From Flavobacterium agrisoli (lineage in GTDB: Bacteria > Bacteroidota > Bacteroidia > Flavobacteriales > Flavobacteriaceae): 64,000 nt of DNA. Positions within the stretch are counted from its first letter, which is position 1. Each line of letters opens with the position of its first letter. Location of the stretch: NCBI RefSeq assembly GCF_016522065.1, contig NZ_JAEHFV010000006.1, positions 124,001 to 188,000 on the forward strand, given 5' to 3'. The notes below the pieces were generated by a model. That model made no database searches and was not told the origin of the DNA. It saw only the letters and a program-made list of their open reading frames with translations. Positions 34,314 to 42,308 of the stretch are shown in pieces. Position numbers and translations under genes: made by a program.

Positions 34314-35450
34314 TTAAGCAATAAATTCGTTGATTATTTTTTCATTGTCTTGCCCTAATTTAGGTGAACCTTTGGTCGAAGTGAAATACTCACCGTCAAT
34401 TTTTATAGGGCAACGGGTTGTTTCGTAATGATAACCATCAATCATGCTTACTTTTTGAGTAAATTCTAAAACTTTGTACGCTTCTTCAAGAAAAAGTTCT
34501 TTGTAATTTAAGACTTTAGCACACCAAATATCGGCAGGTTCTAGAATATTCAACCAAAACTCTGTGTTTTGTGTTTTAAGATGATTGGCCAAAATATTTT
34601 TGATTTCATCACGAAGATCAAATTTGTTTTCAGTAAAAACTTCTAACTCTTTACAACCTAAAAGTGATGCTAAAGTTGGAATATGTCCCATTGCCAAAGC
34701 TAAAAAGCCATTTTGTGTTTGGTAAATTCCGTAAGGAGCGCCTAAATAAGCATTGGCATTATTTGCTTTCGTTCGAACTGGTAAAGCCCCGCCATCATTA
34801 AAGAAAGTAGTAATCAATTCAAATTGAAAATCATAAGAAGATTCTAACATACTTACTTCAACCAAGGCGCCAACATTTTGGGTGGTTTTACGATATAAAG
34901 CTGCTAAAATTCCTTGTGCCAAATGAGCTCCGGCTAACATATCTATAATTGATAATCCCATCGGAACTGGACCATCTTCTTCGTTTCCGCTCAACCAAGT
35001 TAATCCGGTTAGTGATTGTAAAAGCAAATCTTGTCCAGGTAAATCTTTTAAATTGGGATGATTTCCATAACCCGAAATAGAAGCATACACGACTGTTGGA
35101 TTTATCTTTTTTACTTCTTCAAAACTCAAACCTACACGTTCCATAACGCCGGGTCTGAAATTGTGCATTACCACATCGGCTTTGGCTAATAATTTTTTTA
35201 ATTTTTCTAATTCTGAAGCTTGTTTAAAATCAATGGCGAAGGATTCTTTGTTTCGGTTAATGGTATGAAAAACCGAAGATTCACCATTCATAATTAAATC
35301 AGAAGTATACAATGTACGACAAATATCTCCTGTTCCTGGTTTCTCAATTTTTATCACACGAGCACCCAAATCGGCTAATCGTAAACTAGCTGAAGGTCCT
35401 GATAAGAACTGGCTAAAATCAACTATTAAATAATCTTCTAAAGGTTTCAT
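34314..35450 (-). CDS. CaiB/BaiF family CoA-transferase (copy 2)
   Basis: A 378-residue family III CoA-transferase, which moves CoA between a thioester and a free carboxylate. Motifs are MKPLEDYLIVDFSQFLSGPSA, LADLGARVIKIEKPGTGD, NRNKESFAIDFK, MHNFRPGVMERVGL and PGQDLLLQSLTGL. The catalytic Asp lies at Asp170 in GLSIIDMLAGAHLAQGILAAL. It is closely similar in organisation to the preceding copy and overlaps it by one base, so they are a duplicated pair and probably a heteromeric or sequential pair of enzymes. The CoA acceptor is unknown. Confidence 0.9.
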   Translation of the reverse strand: MKPLEDYLIVDFSQFLSGPSASLRLADLGARVIKIEKPGTGDICRTLYTSDLIMNGESSVFHTINRNKESFAIDFKQASELEKLKKLLAKADVVMHNFRPGVMERVGLSFEEVKKINPTVVYASISGYGNHPNLKDLPGQDLLLQSLTGLTWLSGNEEDGPVPMGLSIIDMLAGAHLAQGILAALYRKTTQNVGALVEVSMLESSYDFQFELITTFFNDGGALPVRTKANNANAYLGAPYGIYQTQNGFLALAMGHIPTLASLLGCKELEVFTENKFDLRDEIKNILANHLKTQNTEFWLNILEPADIWCAKVLNYKELFLEEAYKVLEFTQKVSMIDGYHYETTRCPIKIDGEYFTSTKGSPKLGQDNEKIINEFIA

Positions 35451-36592
35451 TAGGATAAAAATTGTTCGTGAATTTGTGAATTGTGTTCGCCTACTTTTGG
35501 TGCCGCTTTTTCGCTAGTTAATACTTTTCCGTCCAATTGAATTGGAGATCGGGTAGTGGTTAAAATTTTGCCTTGCGAATTTTTAACAACTTGTTTTAAT
35601 TGTAAATCCTTGACAAATGCATGTTGATCCAAATCTTGATAATTGTTTACTTTGCCACACCAAATTCCATTTTTATTTAGTAATGCTACCCAATAATCAG
35701 CCGATTGAGTTTTAATTTGATTGGCTAATTTTTCTCGGATTTCATCTCTTTTTGAAAATTGTACATGTTTATCGGCATATTCATTTAAATCTATACCTAA
35801 AGTTTTACCAATAAAAAGTAGATCGCCCATTGCTAAAGCTAAATAACCATTAGTGGTTTTATAAACGCCGTAGGGAGCACTCAAAAATGCGTGGGCGCTA
35901 CCTTTTTCACTGCCACGTTCTGGGAGTTGACCACCATCATTCAAATACGAAGTGATGGCTTCAAATTGAACATCTAGGATGGATTCTAATAAGCTTAATT
36001 CTACTAAAACCCCTTTTTGAGTTTTGGCTCTTTTGAGTAGAGCGGCTAAAATGCCTTGAGTGAGATGATTACCACACATTAAGTCAGCAACCGATATTCC
36101 AAAAGGAACTGGGCCTTGATCTTTTGTGCCACTCAACCAGCTTAAGCCAGAAAGGGATTGTACCAATAAATCCTGTCCAGGTTTTTTTGCCCACGGACCT
36201 TCGTTTCCGTAACCTGTTACTGTGGCGTAAATGATTTTAGAATTGATTTTTAAAGTTTCGTCAAAGGTTAAACCAATTTTTTCCATTACACCCGGACGGA
36301 AATTATGGGTCATGATATCGGCTTTTTCGATTAATTTTTTAACCAAAATCAAATCTTCGGGATTTTTTAAATCAGCCGCAAATGACTCTTTATTTCTATT
36401 AATGGTATGAAAAAGTAAACTACTGTCATCCACAAATAAATCTTTAATACTTAGTTGACGACAAGCTTCTCCTTTTATTGGTCGTTCAATTTTGATGACA
36501 CGAGCACCCAAATCGGCTAATTTTAATCCAGCCGAAGGCCCTGCCAAAAACTGACAAAATTCTAATACCACTAAACCTTCTAATGGTTTCAT
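35450..36592 (-). CDS. CaiB/BaiF family CoA-transferase (copy 1)
   Basis: A 380-residue family III CoA-transferase. The sequence opens MKPLEGLVVLEFCQFLAGPSA, then LADLGARVIKIERPIKGE, NRNKESFAADLK, THNFRPGVMEKIGL, and the catalytic Asp170 in GISVADLMCGNHLTQGILAAL. It lies 1 base after the first solute-binding protein and overlaps copy 2 by one base, so translation of all three is probably coupled. Copies 1 and 2 share many blocks throughout their length, pointing to local gene duplication. It may activate a sugar-derived acid as CoA ester; this is inference. Confidence 0.9.
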   Translation of the reverse strand: MKPLEGLVVLEFCQFLAGPSAGLKLADLGARVIKIERPIKGEACRQLSIKDLFVDDSSLLFHTINRNKESFAADLKNPEDLILVKKLIEKADIMTHNFRPGVMEKIGLTFDETLKINSKIIYATVTGYGNEGPWAKKPGQDLLVQSLSGLSWLSGTKDQGPVPFGISVADLMCGNHLTQGILAALLKRAKTQKGVLVELSLLESILDVQFEAITSYLNDGGQLPERGSEKGSAHAFLSAPYGVYKTTNGYLALAMGDLLFIGKTLGIDLNEYADKHVQFSKRDEIREKLANQIKTQSADYWVALLNKNGIWCGKVNNYQDLDQHAFVKDLQLKQVVKNSQGKILTTTRSPIQLDGKVLTSEKAAPKVGEHNSQIHEQFLS

Positions 36593-36593
36593 T

Positions 36594-37736
36594 TTATTTT
36601 GAGTTTAATGACTTTTGATACAATTCGTTCATAGCAAGTAATGCTTCATTTTCACTTCCACCATTCATTAAATAGTTGCGAACTACGTCACCTGCATGAT
36701 CTTGAAAATACATATGTCCCATGTACCTCGGACGTAAAAAGGCCCGTTGTAGAGTAGGTAATGTATTTTTGAAATAATCATGAGTAATGTTATTAATGCG
36801 GTCACTTTTCCAAGCTTGTAAATGTCCAGGTTGTCCACCGTTATCCGCAAAAATATTTTGTTGGGTGTGCGACGAACCTACAAACTCGGCGTAAGCCAAA
36901 GCTTCTTTTTGAAATTGAGAATGGGATGAAACGGCCAATCCGGTTCCGCCTAAAGAACTAATCATTGGATTGCCATTTAATTCAACTAAATCATAAAAAT
37001 GTAATAGTTTACGGCTGTAACCTTCTCTTGAATAATTGGAATAACCGTAAGCAAAAGGACAATATGCAATTTCATCTGAATTTACCATATCTTCATACAC
37101 CTGAATTGGGTTTCGGTTAAAATTAGCCGGATCCATCAATTGTGCTAGTTCGCGGTGCATTTGTAAGGCTTTGGTTCCAATTTCTTCCGAAATCACGATT
37201 TCTTTTGATTGAAAAGGAGCTTCTCCCAAACTACAGCAAAAAGAATAAAATGTCATTAACGAATCAACCGGAATTCCAGCAAAAGCGAGTAATCCTTTTT
37301 TGGCTAAGGCTAATAAATCGGCATATGTTTTTGGAACCGCAATTCCATTTTTTTCTAATATATCTAAACGAGCTGCTGCAACAGGAGTGGCTGCATCAAT
37401 AGGTAAAGCCCATAATTTATTGTGGAAAACATAACTTTCGTATGATTTTCCAACTGTATTTTGTTCTTGGTCTTTAATATAATCGGTAGAAAAATGGTCA
37501 GATAATGGAAGTATAGTATTGGTATCTGCCCCAAAACCCGTCCAAGGGTGATCAATTACCATTAAGTCAAATTTTTTGGCTAAAGTTTCAATTGATGCAT
37601 CAGCAAATTCTTGTAAACTTCTTTTCTCCCAAGTGATTTCAATATCTGGGTGAAGTTCGTTAAAACGTTGAGCGGTGGCAACCATGGGTAATAATCCACG
37701 AGTATGATTCCAAGTTATGCCTTTGAGTATTTTCAT
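36594..37736 (-). CDS. solute-binding-protein fold protein without signal peptide (copy 1)
   Basis: A 380-residue protein of the family 1 solute-binding fold: ITWNHTRGLLPMVATAQRFNELHP, KFDLMVIDHPWTGFGADTN, KLWALPIDAATPVAAARLDILEK, PKTYADLLALAKKG and QKEALAYAEFVGS. It starts MKILKGITWNH, with no hydrophobic leader or lipobox, so it is predicted cytosolic. It differs from copy 2 in most residues and is not a recent duplicate. It is the first gene of the operon, with a palindromic operator just upstream (37756-37776). No ABC transport genes are in the window, so a transport role is doubtful. Confidence 0.8.
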   Translation of the reverse strand: MKILKGITWNHTRGLLPMVATAQRFNELHPDIEITWEKRSLQEFADASIETLAKKFDLMVIDHPWTGFGADTNTILPLSDHFSTDYIKDQEQNTVGKSYESYVFHNKLWALPIDAATPVAAARLDILEKNGIAVPKTYADLLALAKKGLLAFAGIPVDSLMTFYSFCCSLGEAPFQSKEIVISEEIGTKALQMHRELAQLMDPANFNRNPIQVYEDMVNSDEIAYCPFAYGYSNYSREGYSRKLLHFYDLVELNGNPMISSLGGTGLAVSSHSQFQKEALAYAEFVGSSHTQQNIFADNGGQPGHLQAWKSDRINNITHDYFKNTLPTLQRAFLRPRYMGHMYFQDHAGDVVRNYLMNGGSENEALLAMNELYQKSLNSK

Positions 37737-37755
37737 TTCAGGAAATATAATTTAA

Positions 37756-37776
37756 TAAATGTAGAACTTACATTTA
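37756..37776. promoter_or_regulatory. operator site A (TAAATGT-N7-ACATTTA)
   Basis: TAAATGTAGAACTTACATTTA, 20 bases upstream of the minus-strand operon at 37736. It has 7-base perfect arms and a 7-base centre, identical in arms to site B at 37957-37977. Confidence 0.7.
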
Positions 37777-37948
37777 CAAATATAGAAATTAGATTTATAT
37801 GCTATAATCAAAAAAATTTTTTTTCTCAATTTGTCAACGTATTTTTTGTTGTATGTTTAAAATCAGATTAAAAAGATTCAATGTTTTTGAGTAAATTTAT
37901 TTTTTTGTTTCATTTTTAAAATTGAAGTCCTTTTTTAATATTAAGTTT

Positions 37949-37977
37949 TATATTTGTAAATGTGAAAATAACATTTA
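37949..37977 (+). promoter_or_regulatory. promoter -7 element and operator site B upstream of the GH105 gene
   Basis: TATATTTG (37949-37956) matches the -7 consensus, and TAAATGTGAAAATAACATTTA (37957-37977) follows directly. Its arms TAAATGT and ACATTTA are the same as in site A. A regulator bound here would cover the transcription start region. The rest of 37737-38011 holds nothing else recognisable. Confidence 0.7.
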
Positions 37978-38011
37978 TTATTCTTTTAATTGTTAACAAT
38001 ATAATTCAGTA

Positions 38012-39202
38012 ATGATTTTTAAACTAAAAAAACAGCTAAAAATTACCATATTAATAATAATTGGTTTAGTGAATAGTGCTATTGCGCAAACTATTTCTAA
38101 AGATTTAAAATGGTCAGAACGAATGGCGCAAACTTTAATGCAGCGTCATCCAGAATCATGGATGCTTGACGATGCTAAAAAAGCACATATAAGTTACGTT
38201 CATGGTTTGGTAACTTATGCTTTTCAAGAATTGGGAAAAGTGACTAAAAATGAAAAGTATACCGCTTATGCTAAACAATATGCTGATGAATTGATTGAAG
38301 CCGACGGTACGATTAAAACCTATAAATATGAGGCTTTTAATATCGATAATATTCCTACGGGGCGTATTTTATTTGATATTTACGAACAAACCAAAGACAA
38401 ACGTTATTTAATTGCCATGCAAACCTTGCGTAAGCAATTGGAAGAACAACCTAAAACGCCAAGTGGTGGATTTTGGCATAAAAAAATCTATCCAAACCAA
38501 ATGTGGTTAGATGGTTTGTATATGGGTGAACCATTTTTTGCTGAATACACAACAACTTTTGAAAATGGTGCCAAATTAGATGAAGTTGCTAAAGAATTTG
38601 AATTGATTCAGAAATATGCAACTGATACAAAAACGGGATTGTTATACCATGCTTGGGATGAGAGTAAACAAATGCCTTGGGCAAATAAAGAAACAGGTGT
38701 TTCGCCTAATTTTTGGTCACGTTCTATGGGTTGGTATGTGATGGGATTGGTAGATGTATTGGATTATTTTCCTGAAAATCACCCAAAACGCGCAGCGTTG
38801 ATTTCGTATTTAAATGATATTTCAAATGCTTTAGTGAAATTTCAAGACAAGTCTGGATTGTGGTATCAAGTGACTGATATGGGAACTCGCGAAGGAAATT
38901 ATTTAGAAACTTCGGGTACGGCTATGTTTGCATATGCTTTTGCGAAAGGGGCCAAAAATGGCTACTTGCCTAAAAAATTTCATAAAATAGCTGAAAAAGC
39001 GTTTGATGGAATTACTTCAAAATTTACTAAGGTTTATCCAAATGGTGAAATTGAAATTACCAATGCTTGTGCAGTTGCTGGTTTGGGCGGAAAACCGTAT
39101 CGCGATGGTTCGTATGAATATTACATTAACGAAAGAAGAAAAGATAACGATCCTAAAGTGACTGGGCCTTTTATTTTGGCAGCTTTAGAATTAAATAAAT
39201 AA
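38012..39202 (+). CDS. GH105-type unsaturated rhamnogalacturonyl hydrolase
   Basis: A 396-residue secreted enzyme with a signal peptide (hydrophobic ITILIIIGLVNSAIAQ, cleavage after AIAQ). The body is an (alpha/alpha)6 barrel of the GH88/GH105 class. NQMWLDGLYMGEPFFAEY contains the catalytic Asp of YteR-type enzymes, and HAWDESKQMPWANKETGVSPNFWSRSMGWYVMGLVDVLDYF and EGNYLETSGTAMFAYAFAKG follow in the family order. It removes 4,5-unsaturated galacturonate from ends made by pectin or rhamnogalacturonan lyases. It leads the plus-strand set of the divergent locus, supporting a rhamnogalacturonan-like substrate. Confidence 0.88.
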   Translation: MIFKLKKQLKITILIIIGLVNSAIAQTISKDLKWSERMAQTLMQRHPESWMLDDAKKAHISYVHGLVTYAFQELGKVTKNEKYTAYAKQYADELIEADGTIKTYKYEAFNIDNIPTGRILFDIYEQTKDKRYLIAMQTLRKQLEEQPKTPSGGFWHKKIYPNQMWLDGLYMGEPFFAEYTTTFENGAKLDEVAKEFELIQKYATDTKTGLLYHAWDESKQMPWANKETGVSPNFWSRSMGWYVMGLVDVLDYFPENHPKRAALISYLNDISNALVKFQDKSGLWYQVTDMGTREGNYLETSGTAMFAYAFAKGAKNGYLPKKFHKIAEKAFDGITSKFTKVYPNGEIEITNACAVAGLGGKPYRDGSYEYYINERRKDNDPKVTGPFILAALELNK

Positions 39203-39206
39203 TTTT

Positions 39207-39335
39207 TAAGTTTCTAAGCTACTGAGTTTCTTAGTTTCAAAATAAAAAGGAGTGATTTTTATTTTAAAGTTTATAAACTATAAGATAGAGAAAAGTAGTT
39301 TTACAAAACTTAGAATCTTAGCAACTTAATAGCTA
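39207..39335. repeat. degenerate intergenic repeat related to the 87-base tandem repeat
   Basis: Words such as TTTCTAAGCTACTGAG near the start and CTTAGAATCTTAGCAACTTAATAGC at the end match the unit repeated three times at 40147-40409. It occupies most of the 172-base gap after the GH105 gene. Confidence 0.55.
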
Positions 39336-39374
39336 AATAAACACACAGATCAGTTAATTAAATTTAAAATAAAT

Positions 39375-40139
39375 ATGTTTTCATTACAAAACAAAAAAGC
39401 GGTAATAACAGGGGGAGGCAGTGGTATTGGTAGAGCCATTGCAACATTATTCGCTAAACAGGGTGCCGAAGTTCATATTGTTGAATTGTCTCAAGAAAGT
39501 GCTCAAGATGCAGTTGAAGAAATCAAAAATGCAGGTGGAAATGTGTTTTCATATGCTTGTAATGTAGCCAATCAACAAGAGGTTACACAGACTTTTGAAA
39601 AAATAGGGAACGTCAATATTTTGATTAATAATGCTGGTATTGCCCATGTTGGGAAAGTAGATACCACTCCCGAAGCTGATTTTGACCGTGTGATGAATGT
39701 GAATGTGAAAGGAGTTTATAACTGTTTATTCGCTGCAATTCCTCAATTTCGTAAATCAAACGGAGGTGTGATTTTAAATATGGCTTCTATAGCTTCATGG
39801 GTAGGAATCCAAGATCGTTTTGCTTATTCAACGGCTAAAGGTGCAGTAATGGCAATGACTTTGTCTGTGGCAAGAGATTATATCGATGAAGGAATTCGAT
39901 GTAATTCTATTTCACCGGCACGTGTTCATACACCTTTTGTTGACGGATTTATCAATAAAAATTATCCAGGCAAAGAAGAAGAAATTTTTGAAAAATTATC
40001 TAAATCACAACCAATTGGGCGTATGGGGAAACCAGACGAAATTGCGGCACTAGCATTATATTTATGTAGTGATGAGGCTGGATTTATTACCGGATCAGAT
40101 TACCCAATTGATGGTGGATTTATTAAATTAAACAATTAG
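39375..40139 (+). CDS. SDR family 2-keto-3-deoxy-sugar-acid dehydrogenase
   Basis: A 254-residue short-chain dehydrogenase with cofactor loop TGGGSGIG (residues 12-19), NNAGIAHV, and the catalytic Ser138, Tyr151 and Lys155 in ASIASWVGIQDRFAYSTAK. The combination with an FAH-family hydrolase, an L-fucose-dehydrogenase-like SDR and an L-fuconolactonase points to oxidation of 2-keto-3-deoxy-L-fuconate (or -rhamnonate) to the 2,4-diketo acid. It is separated from the next gene by a tandem-repeat block of about 280 bases. The specific substrate is inferred from context. Confidence 0.78.
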   Translation: MFSLQNKKAVITGGGSGIGRAIATLFAKQGAEVHIVELSQESAQDAVEEIKNAGGNVFSYACNVANQQEVTQTFEKIGNVNILINNAGIAHVGKVDTTPEADFDRVMNVNVKGVYNCLFAAIPQFRKSNGGVILNMASIASWVGIQDRFAYSTAKGAVMAMTLSVARDYIDEGIRCNSISPARVHTPFVDGFINKNYPGKEEEIFEKLSKSQPIGRMGKPDEIAALALYLCSDEAGFITGSDYPIDGGFIKLNN

Positions 40140-40146
40140 AAAAAAG

Positions 40147-40409
40147 AGCAACTAAGATGCTGAGTAACTAAGCGGCTAAGATTTTAAGCTTAGAAACTCA
40201 GGATCTTAGCAACTTAGTAACTTAAAAAAAAAGAGCAACTAAGATGCTGATTAACTAAGCGGCTAAGTTTTTTTAGCCTTAGCAACTCAGGATCTTAGCA
40301 ACTTAGTAACTTTAAAAAAAAGAGCAACTAAGATGCTGAGTAACTAAGTGGCTAAGTTTTTTAGCCTTAGAAACTCAGAATCTTAGGAACTTAGGAACTT
40401 AGTAACTTA
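40147..40409. repeat. three tandem copies of an 87-88 base imperfect inverted repeat
   Basis: Copies begin at 40147, 40234 and 40322, each with GAGCAACTAAGATGCTGA at its start and CTTAGCAACTTAGTAACTT-like text at its end, separated by poly-A. The halves of each unit are roughly complementary (GGCTAAG with CTTAG/GCC), so each could fold into a long hairpin. They fill the gap between the SDR gene and the FAH gene. Confidence 0.9.
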
Positions 40410-40421
40410 AAAAATAAAAAA

Positions 40422-41276
40422 ATGAAATTAATACGTTTTGGTGAAATTGGAAAAGAAAAACCGGGTGTGATAATCGGTGAAAAAAAATACGATGTTTCTT
40501 CTTTGGTTTCGGATTATAATGAAGCTTTTTTTGAAGAAAATGGTTTAGAAAAATTAAAAAAAGCATTAGAGTCAAATCCTGAATTACCTGAAGTAAGTAA
40601 TGAAGTGCGATTAGGTTCGCCTGTGGCACGTCCTTCAAAAATCATTTGTATTGGTTTAAACTATATTGATCATTGTCGTGAAACCAATGCTCCGGTTCCT
40701 GCAGAACCTATTATTTTCTTCAAATCAACCACTTCTCTTTGTGGACCAAATGATGATTTGATTATTCCTAAAAATAGTGAAAAAACAGACTGGGAAATCG
40801 AGTTGGCTTTTGTGGTAGGTAAAAAAGCAAGTTATGTAGAAGAAGCTGAAGCTTTGGATTATGTAGCGGGATATGCATTGTTAAATGATTATAGCGAAAG
40901 AGCATTTCAAATTGAAAGAGGTGGTCAATGGGCGAAAGGAAAAGGAAGCGATACGTTTGCACCACTTGGACCATTTTTGGCTACTCAAGACGAAATTACC
41001 GATGTAAATAATTTAAAAATGTGGTTAACTGTAAACGGAAAAACGTTTCAAGACAGTAATACATCAAACTTAATTTTTAAAATTCCATTTTTAGTACACT
41101 ATTTAAGTCAGTTTATGACGTTGCTTCCAGGTGATATTATTAGCACGGGAACTCCTCCAGGAGTTGGATTAGGAATTAAGCCAGATCCAATTTACATTAA
41201 ACCGGGTGATGTAATTGAATTAGGATTAGAAGGTTTGGGGTCAAGTAAACAAGTAGCTAAAGCTTATACTAAATAA
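40422..41276 (+). CDS. fumarylacetoacetate hydrolase family, 2,4-diketo-3-deoxy-L-fuconate hydrolase-like
   Basis: A 284-residue FAH-family protein that hydrolyses a C-C bond in a beta-diketo acid. Family segments are KIICIGLNYIDHCRETN, the metal-binding DWEIELAFVVGKKA (Glu-x-Glu), Asp in YALLNDYSERAFQ, GKGSDTFAPLGPFL and DIISTGTPPGVGLG. In the L-fucose pathway the homologue yields pyruvate and lactate. The neighbouring SDRs, lactonase and alcohol dehydrogenase support this. Start ATG at 40422 follows the repeat block by about 12 bases. Ureidoglycolate lyase-like proteins share this fold, so the exact substrate is inferred. Confidence 0.82.
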   Translation: MKLIRFGEIGKEKPGVIIGEKKYDVSSLVSDYNEAFFEENGLEKLKKALESNPELPEVSNEVRLGSPVARPSKIICIGLNYIDHCRETNAPVPAEPIIFFKSTTSLCGPNDDLIIPKNSEKTDWEIELAFVVGKKASYVEEAEALDYVAGYALLNDYSERAFQIERGGQWAKGKGSDTFAPLGPFLATQDEITDVNNLKMWLTVNGKTFQDSNTSNLIFKIPFLVHYLSQFMTLLPGDIISTGTPPGVGLGIKPDPIYIKPGDVIELGLEGLGSSKQVAKAYTK

Positions 41277-41277
41277 A

Positions 41278-42291
41278 ATGAAATATATTGTTTGCGAAAA
41301 ACCGCAAGAGTTTTTAATTAAAGAAAAACCAATGCCAGAACCTGCAGAGGGAGAGGTATTGTTAAAAATAAAACGAATTGGCGTTTGTGGTACTGATATT
41401 CATGCTTTTGGAGGTACACAACCTTATTTTGAATACCCACGAATTTTAGGTCATGAATTGGCTGCTGAATATGTAAAAGGAAATGCAAAAGGTTTTGAAC
41501 CAGGTGATAAAGTAACTTTTATTCCGTATTTCAGTTGTGGAACTTGTGTGGCGTGCCGTAATGGTTTGACCAATTGTTGTGCAAATATCAAAGTTTTTGG
41601 TGTGCATATTGATGGGGGAATGAGTGAATATGTGACTATTCCAGAGCAATATTTATTACACGGTCAGGGTCTTGATTTTGATGAGTTGGCTTTAGTTGAA
41701 CCTTTGGCAATTGCGGCTCATGGAGTTCGTCGTGCTGCGGTAAAAGCTACGGATACGGTTTTAGTTATGGGAGCAGGACCAATTGGTTTGGGATTAATTC
41801 AATTTGCCAAAATTGCCGGCGCCAAAGTAATTGTGATGGATATCAATGATTATCGATTGAATTTCTGTAAAGAAGCACTTCAGGCAGATGAAACTATCAA
41901 TCCATTGAATGAAGATGTTGCTACTCGTTTAGCAGCGTTAACCAATGGAGATATGGCAAATGTAGTGATTGATGCAACGGGTAATCAAAAAGTAATGAAT
42001 ACGGCTTTTAATTATATTTCGCATGGCGGACGTTTTGTTTTGGTAGGATTGCAAAAAGGCGAATTGAGTTTTAGCCATCCTGATTTTCACAAAAGAGAAT
42101 CAACTTTAATGAGTAGCCGAAATGCCACTATTGAAGATTTTGAATATGTAATGACCTGTTTAAAATCAGGAAAAATTGATCCTAAAAAATACATTACCCA
42201 CAGAGCCGATTTTAATGAAATGATTTCGGAATTTGGAAAATGGATTGATCCCAAAAACAATACGATTAAAGCATTAATTGAAATAAATTAA
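41278..42291 (+). CDS. zinc-dependent alcohol dehydrogenase (sugar-acid/polyol type)
   Basis: A 337-residue medium-chain dehydrogenase. Catalytic zinc residues are at Cys37 (GVCGTD), His59 and Glu60 (ILGHE). Structural zinc cysteines are at 87, 90, 93 and 101. The NAD-binding loop is VLVMGAGPIGLGLIQFA. The closest types are L-idonate, L-galactonate and L-threonine dehydrogenases. It is 1 base after the FAH gene and 17 before the fucose-dehydrogenase-like SDR, so it is part of the same pathway. Its step is not fixed in the standard L-fucose route, so an alternative substrate such as L-galactonate or L-fuconate is possible. Confidence 0.82.
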   Translation: MKYIVCEKPQEFLIKEKPMPEPAEGEVLLKIKRIGVCGTDIHAFGGTQPYFEYPRILGHELAAEYVKGNAKGFEPGDKVTFIPYFSCGTCVACRNGLTNCCANIKVFGVHIDGGMSEYVTIPEQYLLHGQGLDFDELALVEPLAIAAHGVRRAAVKATDTVLVMGAGPIGLGLIQFAKIAGAKVIVMDINDYRLNFCKEALQADETINPLNEDVATRLAALTNGDMANVVIDATGNQKVMNTAFNYISHGGRFVLVGLQKGELSFSHPDFHKRESTLMSSRNATIEDFEYVMTCLKSGKIDPKKYITHRADFNEMISEFGKWIDPKNNTIKALIEIN

Positions 42292-42308
42292 TTCAAAAAA
42301 TAATAAGA

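Noticed and set aside
34314..36592. One CoA-transferase gene split in two
   Set aside because: Both frames are full-length, each with its own N-terminus and catalytic Asp170, so they are a duplicated pair.
33091..37736. Ordinary ABC sugar importer
   Set aside because: Only solute-binding proteins are present, both without export signals, and no permease or ATPase gene lies in the window.
40147..40409. CRISPR array
   Set aside because: Units are 87-88 bases and nearly contiguous, with no unique spacers and no cas genes.
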